A stretch of DNA of 12,607 nt from JBDSYA01 sp039925865 (GTDB lineage Bacteria; Bacteroidota; Ignavibacteria; Tepidaquicellales; Tepidaquicellaceae): assembly GCA_039925865.1 (NCBI GenBank), contig JBDSYA010000190.1, positions 1-12,607 of the forward strand. Direction: 5' to 3'. Made by a program: the position numbers and the translations under genes. Within the stretch, counting starts at the first letter, position 1. Each line of letters begins with the position of its first letter. Of this stretch, positions 6,218 to 12,607 are shown piece after piece. Under the pieces are notes generated by a model. It ran no database searches. It saw nothing but the letters and a program-made list of their open reading frames with translations, and had not been told where the DNA came from.

Positions 6218-6985
6218 ATGAAAAATACACTCATTAAGGCGGCTAATGAAGCCGGCAGGATACTGAAAAAAAATTTTGAAGGTGTTTTTAATATTTACAG
6301 CAAAGATGTTATTTCAAACATTGTAACTGAAATTGATAAAGAATCCGAAAAAAAGATTATTGAAATAATTCGTGAAGATTTTCCGCGTCATAATATTCTT
6401 TCTGAAGAAGCGGGTTCACTTTACCAGGAATCAGAATATAAATGGATCATAGATCCAATAGACGGTACAGTAAATTTTGCACATTCAATACCACTGACAT
6501 GTGTCTCGATCGCATTAGAAAAGAATGGTGAAGTAATCATGGGAGTTGTTTTTAATCCCATATCAAACGAATTTTTTTTATCAGAAAAAAATCATGGAGC
6601 GTATCTGAATGATAAAAAAATTTCTGTTTCAGTGAATGATAATATCAAATCATCACTGCTTGTAACCGGCTTTCCTTATGATTCAAGCAGTTTCAAGCCT
6701 GATCCCGTTTCAGTATTCAAAAAATTTATAATGGAAGATGTGCCTGTAAGAAGGCTTGGCTCAGCGGCGCTTGATCTTTGCTGGACTGCCTGCGGGCGCT
6801 TTGAAGGATTTTGGGAATATAATCTCAATTCATGGGACGTTGCTGCAGGATACCTTATATTGATGGAAGCGGGAGGCAAAATTACAAAATTTAACGGAGA
6901 AAAATATACCATTTATACCAAAGAAATTCTTGCAACAAACGGCTTGATTCACGATGCCATGATCAAAATTATTAACGGCAAATAG
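6218..6985 (+). CDS. Inositol monophosphatase family (SuhB-like) Mg-dependent sugar phosphatase
   Basis: 255 aa from ATG at 6218. A TTG two codons earlier (6212) would directly abut the previous stop, but the ATG gives the usual N-terminus (MKNTLIKAANEAGRIL). Metal and substrate motifs are in order: SEEAG (62-66, E64 as a metal ligand), WIIDPIDGTVNFAH (76-89; D79, D82 and the GT loop that binds phosphate) and NSWDVAAGYLI (204-214; D207). The GFPYD and RRLGSAALDLC segments are also standard. The family removes phosphate from inositol 1-phosphate, fructose 1,6-bisphosphate, histidinol phosphate or PAP with two or three Mg ions; sequence alone does not settle which. Last gene of the plus-strand operon, six bases behind the PhnP-like hydrolase gene, and followed at once by a hairpin. 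Pairing with a cyclic-phosphate hydrolase suggests consecutive phosphate-ester steps, which is inference. Confidence 0.93.
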   Translation: MKNTLIKAANEAGRILKKNFEGVFNIYSKDVISNIVTEIDKESEKKIIEIIREDFPRHNILSEEAGSLYQESEYKWIIDPIDGTVNFAHSIPLTCVSIALEKNGEVIMGVVFNPISNEFFLSEKNHGAYLNDKKISVSVNDNIKSSLLVTGFPYDSSSFKPDPVSVFKKFIMEDVPVRRLGSAALDLCWTACGRFEGFWEYNLNSWDVAAGYLILMEAGGKITKFNGEKYTIYTKEILATNGLIHDAMIKIINGK

Positions 6986-7018
6986 AAAGGTGTAATGAGT
7001 TAAACTCAGCACACCTTT
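6986..7018 (+). terminator. Two-part hairpin between convergent genes
   Basis: AAAGGTGT (6986-6993) pairs perfectly with ACACCTTT (7011-7018). Inside it TGAGT (6996-7000) pairs with ACTCA (7004-7008) around a TAA loop, with a 2x2 internal loop (AA/GC) between the stems. It starts right after the TAG stop of the inositol phosphatase gene. There is no long T-tract on either strand, so it may be a weak or bidirectional terminator serving the convergent protease gene as well. Confidence 0.6.
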
Positions 7019-7041
7019 GTAAAAATTAATTCCGCTTACAT

Positions 7042-7065
7042 AAAACTTTGTTAACAAAAGCTTTT
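7042..7065 (-). terminator. Weak AT-rich hairpin after the protease gene
   Basis: Directly downstream of the protease stop (7067-7069), AAAA-TTTG (7042-7045, 7047-7050) can pair with CAAA-TTTT (7055-7058, 7062-7065) around a TTAA loop, with a one-versus-three-base bulge. On the minus strand it ends in a short T run. The stem has only one GC pair, so a functional terminator is doubtful; the stronger hairpin at 6986-7018 may do the work. Confidence 0.25.
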
Positions 7066-7066
7066 A

Positions 7067-9310
7067 TTATTTAACCAGAAGCATTTTCTTCGTCTGAACA
7101 AATTCATCTGTCTGCATCCTGTAATAATATATTCCGCTTGAATATGATGCAGCATTAAAATCAACTTCATACTTTCCCGGCTGCATTTTTTCATTTACAA
7201 GATCCTGAACTTTTCGACCCAGCATATCATAAATAACTATGTTTATGAACTGCTGCTTAGCAACGTCAAATTTAATTTTAGTAGATGGATTGAATGGATT
7301 TGGATAATTGTTCTCAAGGTTAAATCTTTCAGGGATTTCAGTTGAGACAATATTAATTCCAACACTCACCCGTACAAGGGTAACTATAAATGTATTATCC
7401 GATGCCGCAGAATCCACTCCATTGAAAGTCCATACTCTCCAGATACATCTGGCAGAATCGCCAATAGTTCCTATAGCCTGAGCAAGTGAGTCCAGAAAAC
7501 TTTTTCTAAAACTAACGGCTGAATCCATGCCTTCATTATCACTATTAAAAATATAATCAACTCCGCCAACACCGAGTTTTCTAATCTTAAATTTATATCT
7601 CAATGTCGGATGACTGCCTGAACTTTCCCATTCAAATTTTTGAACCGAGGAATTAGAAGGATTAGTTTCTATCCTTGAAAAACTCGGAGGTGATAAAACA
7701 GAAAATGTATTATAAGCAAGTATTATCCTGAATACAGCGTCACTTGTATCTCCTTCAGAAGGGTTTGAACTATTCATTACTCTTACTCTGGCCTGATTTG
7801 TAAAGCCTATATAAGGTATGGTCCAGTTAAATTCTCTTTGCTGAGCGGGAACATTATTTTGAATAGTGATCCATGAACTTCCGTTATTAATGCTATACTC
7901 AAGGTTGACTTCTCCGGTTAAAGATGTACCCCAGTAAATTTTTGCAGGTGCCAGTGTGCGAAATGTTTCACCACCGTTTGGGTATGCGGTAAGAATTGGT
8001 CTTTCAAATATTGACAGACAACCGGCTGCTTCAGCAGTGTTTCTGATCAAAGCTTCGGGCTGAGAACCAAAATCCATAATTACTGTTCCCCCTTCTGTAT
8101 CACAATAACTCATGATAGTTCCAACTGAAGGATGCGGAGTGCCTGCACAGCCTCCTTCAAGAAAATAACAAGTATCAATCGGACCTCCATTCCATCCGCA
8201 ATAATGTGTATGAGGTGATCCGAAATTATGTCCAAGCTCATGTGTCACAACAACTATATCATACGAATAAGCAGGCAAAGGATTTATAACTCCAGTTAAT
8301 GCGCTCAGGCCGTAACCAATACCTGAATTACATAAAACATTCAGATAAGCTATTCCGCCTACATTAAGACTTCTGCGGGTTAAAAGATGTGCAACAACTC
8401 TTTGTACTCCGCCCTGATTGGTTACCCATTCAGTTCTGAACTGGTTAAGAAGGGTCTCACCATCAGTCGAAGTGTAAGGATCCTGGAATGTCCATATTCT
8501 CAGATATCCGACTGTTAATTTAATGTTCATATCTTTTACATAAACAGCAGAGGATGCAGACATTATTGCAAGTGCGTATGCAGTTGCATTAGCAACGGAG
8601 CCACCGTAAGAATTGAAAGTTGGAAAATCCACATCTATCGCGATCCTTGCTTCCAATAAATTAGTTGTAATGTTATCAGCATTGAAATCTTTTATCTCTC
8701 TGATTCTTTTAATTACATCGTTTGGAACATCAAAAATTTCCGATCCGCAGTTAAATTCGTTATGTGATTTTAATTTACTGTTTTGATATAAAACATAATC
8801 TTCAGTTTCATTATTGCTTGCATCCCGGAGAACACCAAGTACAAATGACTCATTTTCAGATTTCATTATTCCGATTACTTTGCCGTTAAAAAAAGTTACC
8901 GATACCATTGAGTTTATTGCGCCATCCACTATTCCTTTATAAGATAATACAACGTTTCTAAGATCAATTTCTTTTTCGCCGCTAATTGATTTTTCTATAA
9001 TCTTCGCATCAGGAGTGAGCACATCAAATCTTTCAAGTTTAACATTTACTGATTGGTTTTTTGAAACAGGAATTTTAAGTTTTACAGTATTATCTTTTCG
9101 GTCAAAAATCGTCTTTAATATTTCAGGATTAACATTAAGAATTACTGCGTCATCAACTGCTCTCTGAATATCTGCATTAGGATTGTCGGTTTTGGCTGCA
9201 TTAAATCTGAATAACTCCATACTGTTATCCTGACTGTTATCTTGACTGTTATCCTGCGCATTTGCAGTTGTGAAAAAGATTAAGGTTAAAATTGTTAAAA
9301 TGGTTTTCAT
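7067..9310 (-). CDS. Secreted M12-type (reprolysin-like) zinc metalloprotease with T9SS type A sorting domain
   Basis: 747 aa. Signal peptide 1-18, cut after ANA. A QDNS triplet repeat (19-30) follows, then a propeptide-like region (about 40-215) with a single cysteine, C188, in FNCGSE. The catalytic domain (about 218-435) carries the zinc-binding HELGHNFGSPH (357-367; H357, H361, H367, catalytic E358) and the Met-turn GTIMSYC (397-403), the metzincin pattern. Its several cysteines (C371, C381, C388, C403, C431) suggest disulfides. After it come a PNGGETF Ig-like domain (about 444-530), a fibronectin-like domain (about 536-645) and a T9SS sorting domain (about 663-747: YPNPFNPST, IYDMLGRKV, SGIYYYRM, KKMLLVK). 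It should be exported by Sec, cross the outer membrane through T9SS, and be released or surface-anchored to degrade extracellular protein. T9SS machinery genes are not in the window. Monocistronic: its upstream neighbour ends in a strong terminator. Confidence 0.95.
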   Translation of the reverse strand: MKTILTILTLIFFTTANAQDNSQDNSQDNSMELFRFNAAKTDNPNADIQRAVDDAVILNVNPEILKTIFDRKDNTVKLKIPVSKNQSVNVKLERFDVLTPDAKIIEKSISGEKEIDLRNVVLSYKGIVDGAINSMVSVTFFNGKVIGIMKSENESFVLGVLRDASNNETEDYVLYQNSKLKSHNEFNCGSEIFDVPNDVIKRIREIKDFNADNITTNLLEARIAIDVDFPTFNSYGGSVANATAYALAIMSASSAVYVKDMNIKLTVGYLRIWTFQDPYTSTDGETLLNQFRTEWVTNQGGVQRVVAHLLTRRSLNVGGIAYLNVLCNSGIGYGLSALTGVINPLPAYSYDIVVVTHELGHNFGSPHTHYCGWNGGPIDTCYFLEGGCAGTPHPSVGTIMSYCDTEGGTVIMDFGSQPEALIRNTAEAAGCLSIFERPILTAYPNGGETFRTLAPAKIYWGTSLTGEVNLEYSINNGSSWITIQNNVPAQQREFNWTIPYIGFTNQARVRVMNSSNPSEGDTSDAVFRIILAYNTFSVLSPPSFSRIETNPSNSSVQKFEWESSGSHPTLRYKFKIRKLGVGGVDYIFNSDNEGMDSAVSFRKSFLDSLAQAIGTIGDSARCIWRVWTFNGVDSAASDNTFIVTLVRVSVGINIVSTEIPERFNLENNYPNPFNPSTKIKFDVAKQQFINIVIYDMLGRKVQDLVNEKMQPGKYEVDFNAASYSSGIYYYRMQTDEFVQTKKMLLVK
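9221..9256 (-). repeat. 12-bp tandem repeat, three copies, in frame
   Basis: The unit ACTGTTATCCTG (plus strand) is repeated three times; the middle copy has one T for C change. On the minus strand it encodes QDNS three times, residues 19-30 of the protease, exactly at the mature N-terminus after the predicted signal peptidase site. As a multiple of three bases it can grow or shrink by slippage without breaking the frame. Confidence 0.95.
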
Positions 9311-9337
9311 ATAACTGATTTGATTAATTATTTTAAT

Positions 9338-9373
9338 AAAAAAAAGTAGGAATTAATTTCTAATTCCTACTTT
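9338..9373 (-). terminator. Strong intrinsic terminator after the DUF1573 gene
   Basis: Perfect 13-bp inverted repeat: AAAGTAGGAATTA (9343-9355) and TAATTCCTACTTT (9361-9373) around a 5-base loop. On the minus strand the hairpin runs into eight Ts (plus-strand A run 9338-9345, three of them in the stem). It lies 24 bp after the DUF1573 stop and separates the ruvB cluster from the protease gene. The Ts on the other side could also give some plus-strand termination. Confidence 0.9.
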
Positions 9374-9396
9374 AATTTTTCCGCTTAAAAAATTTT

Positions 9397-9843
9397 TTAC
9401 TGCATAGTTGGATCAATGTCGCAGGAAAATTTCAGATCTTTTTGCGGCATATCCGGATCGTTAGTAAAAACCATTATGTGTTTTTCCTGACGGCCTTCCC
9501 TGCCCTGAGTATTAAATGTTACTTTTATCTCTCCGCTTTCACCAGTTGTAAATTCATTCTTTCCGCCTGTAGTAGCGCCTGTGCAGCCGCATGATGGCTG
9601 TACTTTCTCTATCACAAGTGTTGATTTTCCTTTATTGGTGAACTTAAAAGAGTATTCAAGTTGCGGACCTTGTGAAACTTTTCCGAAATCATGATACTCT
9701 TCATCAAATAAGATCTTTGAAGTGCTGATTGATGCTGAGATCTTAGAATTGTTAAACAGAAAAAACATTACAGCGGCAATTACGACCATACCTGTCATAA
9801 AATATCCTGCCTTGGCTGCTTTTGTCTGAAGGAAGTTGCTCAT
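9397..9843 (-). CDS. Membrane-anchored DUF1573 domain protein
   Basis: 148 aa. A short basic N-terminus is followed by one hydrophobic helix (about 13-30) without a clear cleavage site, so it is probably an N-terminal anchor with the rest in the periplasm. Residues 40-130 form the DUF1573 Ig-like domain: YHDFGKVSQG (50-59), the strand YSFKFTNKG (64-72), the signature PSCGCTGATTGG (83-94; C85 and C87), and VTFNTQGREG (108-117). A further cysteine, C141, is near the C-terminus. DUF1573 has no settled biochemical role; the CGC motif suggests a redox or metal-binding site. The start is fixed by AAGGAG eight bases upstream, and its ATG overlaps the stop of the MauE-like gene as ATGA, so the two are translationally coupled. 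Last gene of the ruvB cluster. Confidence 0.9.
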   Translation of the reverse strand: MSNFLQTKAAKAGYFMTGMVVIAAVMFFLFNNSKISASISTSKILFDEEYHDFGKVSQGPQLEYSFKFTNKGKSTLVIEKVQPSCGCTGATTGGKNEFTTGESGEIKVTFNTQGREGRQEKHIMVFTNDPDMPQKDLKFSCDIDPTMQ

Positions 9844-10301
9844 TGATGTATCTCCTTAGTTATTATTGTTTTTGATTTAATAAATATTATAACCGATGCT
9901 GCTAACAGCAAAAAGTCTTCTATTATTCTTAATAAAATATCACTTTTTTGATCCGCATTTTCAAGTTCTTTTTTGAGTTCAAAACATGCGCAGTTTATAT
10001 CCAATCCGCGTGCGTATGCCTGAACCAATGCGACTATAAACAAGATCAGTAAAATGCTTATTATTAGTGAACTGCCCCTTTTGAAAATACCTGATATAAG
10101 AAATATTCCGGCTATCAGCTCAATGTATGGTATCGTTATTGCAAAAAAATTAATAAAAATTCCTGGAAGAAATTTGTAATTATATATAGCCTTTGAAAAC
10201 ATCTCCTGATTTAAAAGTTTATCCAAAGATGCATATATGAATATACCACCGACAATTATTCTGAGTGCTATTAGAAAATATTTATTAGACAGAAACTTCA
10301 T
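9840..10301 (-). CDS. MauE/DoxX-family integral membrane protein with CxC motif
   Basis: 153 aa with four membrane helices (about 8-26, 46-72, 77-97, 125-142). The early RIIVGGIFIYASLDKL pattern (14-29) and RGLDINCACF (98-107) are diagnostic of the MauE/DoxX-like group, where the pair C104/C106 sits just after helix 3. Basic residues at the N-terminus (K2, K7), between helices 2 and 3 (K74, R75) and at the C-terminus (K142, K144, K149) place both ends inside, so the CxC loop faces the periplasm. MauE itself is needed for maturation of methylamine dehydrogenase, probably through disulfide chemistry. No mau genes are present, so a more general thiol-redox role is likelier. It starts nine bases after the rhodanese stop and overlaps the DUF1573 start by four bases. 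Confidence 0.87.
   Translation of the reverse strand: MKFLSNKYFLIALRIIVGGIFIYASLDKLLNQEMFSKAIYNYKFLPGIFINFFAITIPYIELIAGIFLISGIFKRGSSLIISILLILFIVALVQAYARGLDINCACFELKKELENADQKSDILLRIIEDFLLLAASVIIFIKSKTIITKEIHQ
9852..9857 (-). promoter_or_regulatory. Strong ribosome binding site of the DUF1573 gene
   Basis: AAGGAG on the minus strand, eight bases before the ATG at 9843 and inside the end of the MauE-like reading frame. It is the clearest Shine-Dalgarno in the window, where most genes have none, and it settles the DUF1573 start. Confidence 0.75.
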
Positions 10302-10310
10302 TTGTAGTTT

Positions 10311-10847
10311 TTAATCTTCTACAGGGTAACCTGATTGCTTCCACTCCTTATACCCTCCAAGGTAAATTTTAATATTGTCAAATCCGGCTTTTGCCATTTC
10401 ATATGCATTATCAATACTGATCTCGCACGAATCACTTCCGCAGTACGAAACAATGATCTGATCTTTCTTAATATCTTTCAAAATCTCAAGTTTCTCTTCT
10501 TTGGATTTTTCTTTAAAGTTTTTATAATCAATATTTCTTGCACCTTTAATATGACCGAGCTGAAATTCATGAGGTTCTCTTCCATCAACAAATATAACTC
10601 CTTCATCAAAAAATTTCTTTGCTGCTTCTCCCGGAATGTTGACCGGCTGGTAAAAACCTGCCTTGTTTAACTTGCCCCTTTGATTTTGATTGTTGTCTGA
10701 GCCTGTTTTCGAACTGTCAATTAAAAACCTTTCGCTGTCATCACGTACTAACGCTATCCCGTTGGGGCTTAACATATTTACAGTAAATCCTAATGCTATG
10801 CTCACAATCAGTATGATCAAAAGTTCAGTCGATAATTTTCTTTTCAT
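10311..10847 (-). CDS. Membrane-anchored rhodanese-like protein
   Basis: 178 aa. A basic start (MKRK) and one hydrophobic helix (about 9-26) anchor it, with the rest predicted outside. Residues 27-65 are a polar Asn/Gln-rich linker. The single rhodanese domain (about 70-178) shows FVDGREPHEFQLGHIKGARNI (86-106, read as the blocks VDGRE and GHIKGARNI), the active-site loop YCGSDSCEIS (135-144) with C136 as the persulfide-forming residue and a second cysteine C141, and the terminal YLGGYKEWKQSGYPVE (162-177). Rhodaneses carry sulfane sulfur as a cysteine persulfide; a periplasmic one may trap or deliver sulfur or act in thiol exchange. It follows ruvB by 15 bases and precedes the MauE-like gene by nine, so a shared transcript with both is likely. 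Confidence 0.92.
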   Translation of the reverse strand: MKRKLSTELLIILIVSIALGFTVNMLSPNGIALVRDDSERFLIDSSKTGSDNNQNQRGKLNKAGFYQPVNIPGEAAKKFFDEGVIFVDGREPHEFQLGHIKGARNIDYKNFKEKSKEEKLEILKDIKKDQIIVSYCGSDSCEISIDNAYEMAKAGFDNIKIYLGGYKEWKQSGYPVED

Positions 10848-10862
10848 ATTATTATAAATACT

Positions 10863-11909
10863 TTATCCGAATAAATTATTTTCTAAGTGGTTTTTCTTTT
10901 TAGGTAAAATTCCAAGATGCCTGTAAGCTAAATTAGTAGCTTCTCTGCCTTTAGGTGTACGCTTGATAAATCCTTCTATCATCAGAAAAGGTTCATATAC
11001 ATCTTCGATAGTTCCGGGATCTTCTCCGATCGATGCAGCTATTGTCGAAAGACCGACAGGACCGCCTTCATATTTTATTATTATTGTTTCAAGAATTTTT
11101 TTGTCCATCTTATCAAGTCCGTATTCATCAACTTCCAGCGATGTGAGCGCATAGTCCGCAATCTCTTTTGTAATATTACCGTCTCCTTTTACAATTGCAA
11201 AATCACGTGTCCTCCTCAATAACCGGTTTGCAATCCGCGGGGTCGCCCTGCTTCTTTTTGCAACTTCCTTAGCCCCATCCTCAGAGATCTTTACATTCAT
11301 GATCCTGGCAGAACGCTTGACAATTTCTACAAGGTTTTCCGTTGCGTAATAATCAAGATGACAATTTATTCCGAATCTGTCCAGCATCGGTGATGAAAGA
11401 AGACCTTGTCTTGTGGTTGCTCCTATTAATGTAAACTTCTCAAGTTTTATAGGAATACTTCTCGCAGCCGGTCCCTGATCGATCATAATATCCAGTTTAT
11501 ATTCCTCCATTGCAGAATATAAAAATTCTTCAACAACTTTCGGTATCCTGTGGATCTCATCTATGAAAAGTATTTCATTCGTTCTTAGTTTAGTAAGCAT
11601 TCCAGCAAGATCACCCGGCCGTTCGATGATCGGACCGGAAGTGGTTACTATATTTGAATTCAGTTCATTTGCAATAATGTGTGCCAATGTTGTTTTTCCC
11701 AGTCCGGGCGGACCTGTAAATAAAATATGGTCAAGAGATTCGCCTAACAATCTTGCGCTTTCAATGAATACACTCAGATTTTCCTTTACTTTTTCCTGAC
11801 CGATAAAATCATTGAATTTCTTAGGACGTATCAATGAAGTAAAATCATTTTCTATCAAATCATCATCACCGGACTTCTCAGAGGTTATTAACTTTACTTT
11901 ACTTTTCAT
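10863..11909 (-). CDS. ruvB: Holliday junction branch migration ATPase RuvB
   Basis: 348 aa, full length for the family. RuvB forms hexameric rings on either side of RuvA at a Holliday junction and pumps DNA with ATP in recombinational repair. Motifs: the conserved RPKKFNDFIGQ (28-38), Walker A GPPGLGKTT (66-74), Walker B LFIDEIHR (114-121), the RuvB beta-hairpin region with IDQGPAARSI (143-152), sensor 1 GATTR (163-167), the arginine finger in LDRFG (176-180), and sensor 2 RATPRIANRLLRR (221-233). The C-terminal winged-helix domain includes YEGGPVGLSTIAASIGE (280-296) and the YEPFLMIEGFIKRTPKGR block (305-322). ruvA and ruvC are not adjacent. The ATG at 11909 leaves about 25 extra residues before the conserved core. 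It is the first gene of the cluster with the rhodanese, MauE-like and DUF1573 genes. Confidence 0.98.
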   Translation of the reverse strand: MKSKVKLITSEKSGDDDLIENDFTSLIRPKKFNDFIGQEKVKENLSVFIESARLLGESLDHILFTGPPGLGKTTLAHIIANELNSNIVTTSGPIIERPGDLAGMLTKLRTNEILFIDEIHRIPKVVEEFLYSAMEEYKLDIMIDQGPAARSIPIKLEKFTLIGATTRQGLLSSPMLDRFGINCHLDYYATENLVEIVKRSARIMNVKISEDGAKEVAKRSRATPRIANRLLRRTRDFAIVKGDGNITKEIADYALTSLEVDEYGLDKMDKKILETIIIKYEGGPVGLSTIAASIGEDPGTIEDVYEPFLMIEGFIKRTPKGREATNLAYRHLGILPKKKNHLENNLFG

Positions 11910-11937
11910 TTTTGTAAAAATAATGTTAATTTATAAT
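11909..11937 (+). promoter_or_regulatory. Candidate promoter for the 148-aa membrane protein gene
   Basis: A perfect TATAAT lies at 11932-11937, about 33 bp before the ATG at 11970. A T-rich stretch with TTTTTG (11909-11914) sits 17 bp upstream as a poor -35. The 60-bp divergent gap must hold promoters for both this gene and ruvB; none is clear for ruvB. Confidence 0.3.
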
Positions 11938-11969
11938 ACAAACAATTTTATAAAGATTAATAAAGGTTC

Positions 11970-12416
11970 ATGTCAAAAGATCTCATGATGGTAAAGCAGA
12001 TCGATTTTATTATCGCCGTCCGTAGGATCAAAGTTTTAGGAATCGCAATACTTGTGGGAGTAATTGCAATTTATGTGTTCGGATTATTTGTAGCCGGTAA
12101 TAATTTTATAGAAAATTTTGAGATCATAAATCTCGCAACATTGCTTTTTCTAGTCTTCATGATCGCCCTTGGGATTTTCATAAAAAATATGATCATGAAA
12201 AAAGTTACTTTATCCGGAATACTAACTACTTATTTTAATGCACATATTATTCCTTTTGCGATCATAGATTTCGGCGCGCTGTTTTGTATTACAACAAATC
12301 TTTTCGTTAACGGAAATATTCTGTACGCAACAATAGGTATGGCAATGTCTGTTGCAGCAATAATAATGATTTTTCCCAGGGAAGAGGATTTTGAAATCAT
12401 TAAAACGCGAAGTTAA
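11970..12416 (+). CDS. Small four-helix membrane protein of unknown function
   Basis: 148 aa; no family recognised. Hydrophobic helices lie at about 20-42, 52-71, 90-110 and 114-135. Both ends are charged (VRRIK before helix 1; PREEDFEIIKTRS at the end) and a basic loop (KNMIMKK, 72-78) lies between helices 2 and 3, consistent with both termini in the cytoplasm. There is no signal peptide and no obvious catalytic motif; a single cysteine (C106) lies in helix 3. The ATG at 11970 has only a weak AAAGG upstream (11962-11966). It is transcribed away from ruvB, and its stop codon overlaps that of the converging Nudix gene. Confidence 0.8.
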   Translation: MSKDLMMVKQIDFIIAVRRIKVLGIAILVGVIAIYVFGLFVAGNNFIENFEIINLATLLFLVFMIALGIFIKNMIMKKVTLSGILTTYFNAHIIPFAIIDFGALFCITTNLFVNGNILYATIGMAMSVAAIIMIFPREEDFEIIKTRS

Positions 12417-12607
12417 ACTTTATGATTAGTAATATTCATCCATCTGAATAACAGGTACAGTGTAAACCCATCTTTGATCACACCATCATTTATCATTTTT
12501 TCCAATTCATTTCTCTTAAACCATTTGGCTTCCAGTATTTCATTTGTATCAAAATCCTTTGTAGTCTGTTTAACATTCTTAGCGTAGTAACAGTGGAATA
12601 CCTGGCT
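12413..12607 (-). CDS. Nudix hydrolase, C-terminal fragment (5' end beyond window edge)
   Basis: An open minus-strand frame of 64 codons plus TAA enters from the right edge. It begins SQVFHCYYAKNV, the final beta strand of a Nudix fold. Then follow TNEILEAKWFKRNELEKMI (21-39 of the fragment), the usual post-Nudix-box strand and helix, and DGVIKDGFTLYLLFRWM, the typical C-terminal helix of ADP-ribose pyrophosphatase-like members. The catalytic Nudix box (GX5EX7REUXEEXGU) would lie upstream, outside the window, so activity and substrate cannot be judged. The reading frame ends in the TTAA at 12413-12416 that also holds the stop of the converging membrane protein gene. Confidence 0.78.
   Translation of the reverse strand, partial: SQVFHCYYAKNVKQTTKDFDTNEILEAKWFKRNELEKMINDGVIKDGFTLYLLFRWMNITNHKV

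Noticed and set aside
6676..7057. Two overlapping minus-strand open frames
   Set aside because: They are shadows of the inositol phosphatase gene and run through its hairpin terminator; no recognisable domain.
10335..10670. Plus-strand open frame of 111 codons
   Set aside because: It is opposite the rhodanese gene, which has clear active-site motifs in the other strand.
10963..11799. Plus-strand open frames opposite ruvB
   Set aside because: ruvB is full length with all AAA+ motifs; the antisense frames carry no motif.

Overview
The window is AT-rich bacterial chromosome. It most likely comes from the Ignavibacteria / Chlorobi side of Bacteroidota. The best evidence is the C-terminus of a secreted protease: a YPNPFNPST motif, then a YDMLGRKV-type strand and SGIYYYRM, ending TKKMLLVK. 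This is the type IX secretion (T9SS) type A sorting domain as written in that group. Weak or absent Shine-Dalgarno sequences before most genes fit the same lineage. No mobile element, CRISPR array, tRNA or rRNA gene was seen, so this looks like ordinary vertically inherited chromosome.

Layout from left to right. (1) 1-1608, minus: a capsule/surface-carbohydrate GT-B-like protein cut by the left edge. (2) 1719-2387, plus: a small MurU/HddC-like sugar-1-phosphate nucleotidyltransferase. (3) 4211-2394, minus: a probable operon of Mrp/ApbC P-loop ATPase, a small lipoprotein and a NifU-C (Nfu) Fe-S scaffold. (4) 4478-6985, plus: a probable operon of a four-helix membrane protein (GTG start), a 98-aa conserved hypothetical (TTG start), a PhnP-like metallo-beta-lactamase-fold hydrolase and an inositol monophosphatase family enzyme, closed by a two-part hairpin. 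(5) 9310-7067, minus: a secreted M12-type zinc protease with T9SS sorting domain. (6) 11909-9397, minus: a tight cluster of ruvB, a membrane-anchored rhodanese, a MauE/DoxX-like membrane protein and an anchored DUF1573 protein, ended by a strong intrinsic terminator. (7) 11970-12416, plus: a four-helix membrane protein of unknown function. (8) 12607-12413, minus: the C-terminal end of a Nudix hydrolase cut by the right edge. Its stop codon overlaps that of the preceding gene in a shared TTAA.

How the genes may work together. Mrp plus Nfu suggests Fe-S cluster handling, although this Mrp has no cysteine at all. The rhodanese, MauE-like and DUF1573 proteins are each predicted to place cysteine pairs on the outer face of the cytoplasmic membrane, so the three look like a small periplasmic thiol or sulfur relay riding behind ruvB; this is inference. 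The two left-hand genes point to cell-surface or cell-wall sugar metabolism.

Once the two edge-truncated genes are counted, no gene-free stretch exceeds 300 bases. The longest is 4212-4477, a divergent promoter region with a 10-bp direct repeat carrying TTGACA and an inverted repeat upstream of mrp.
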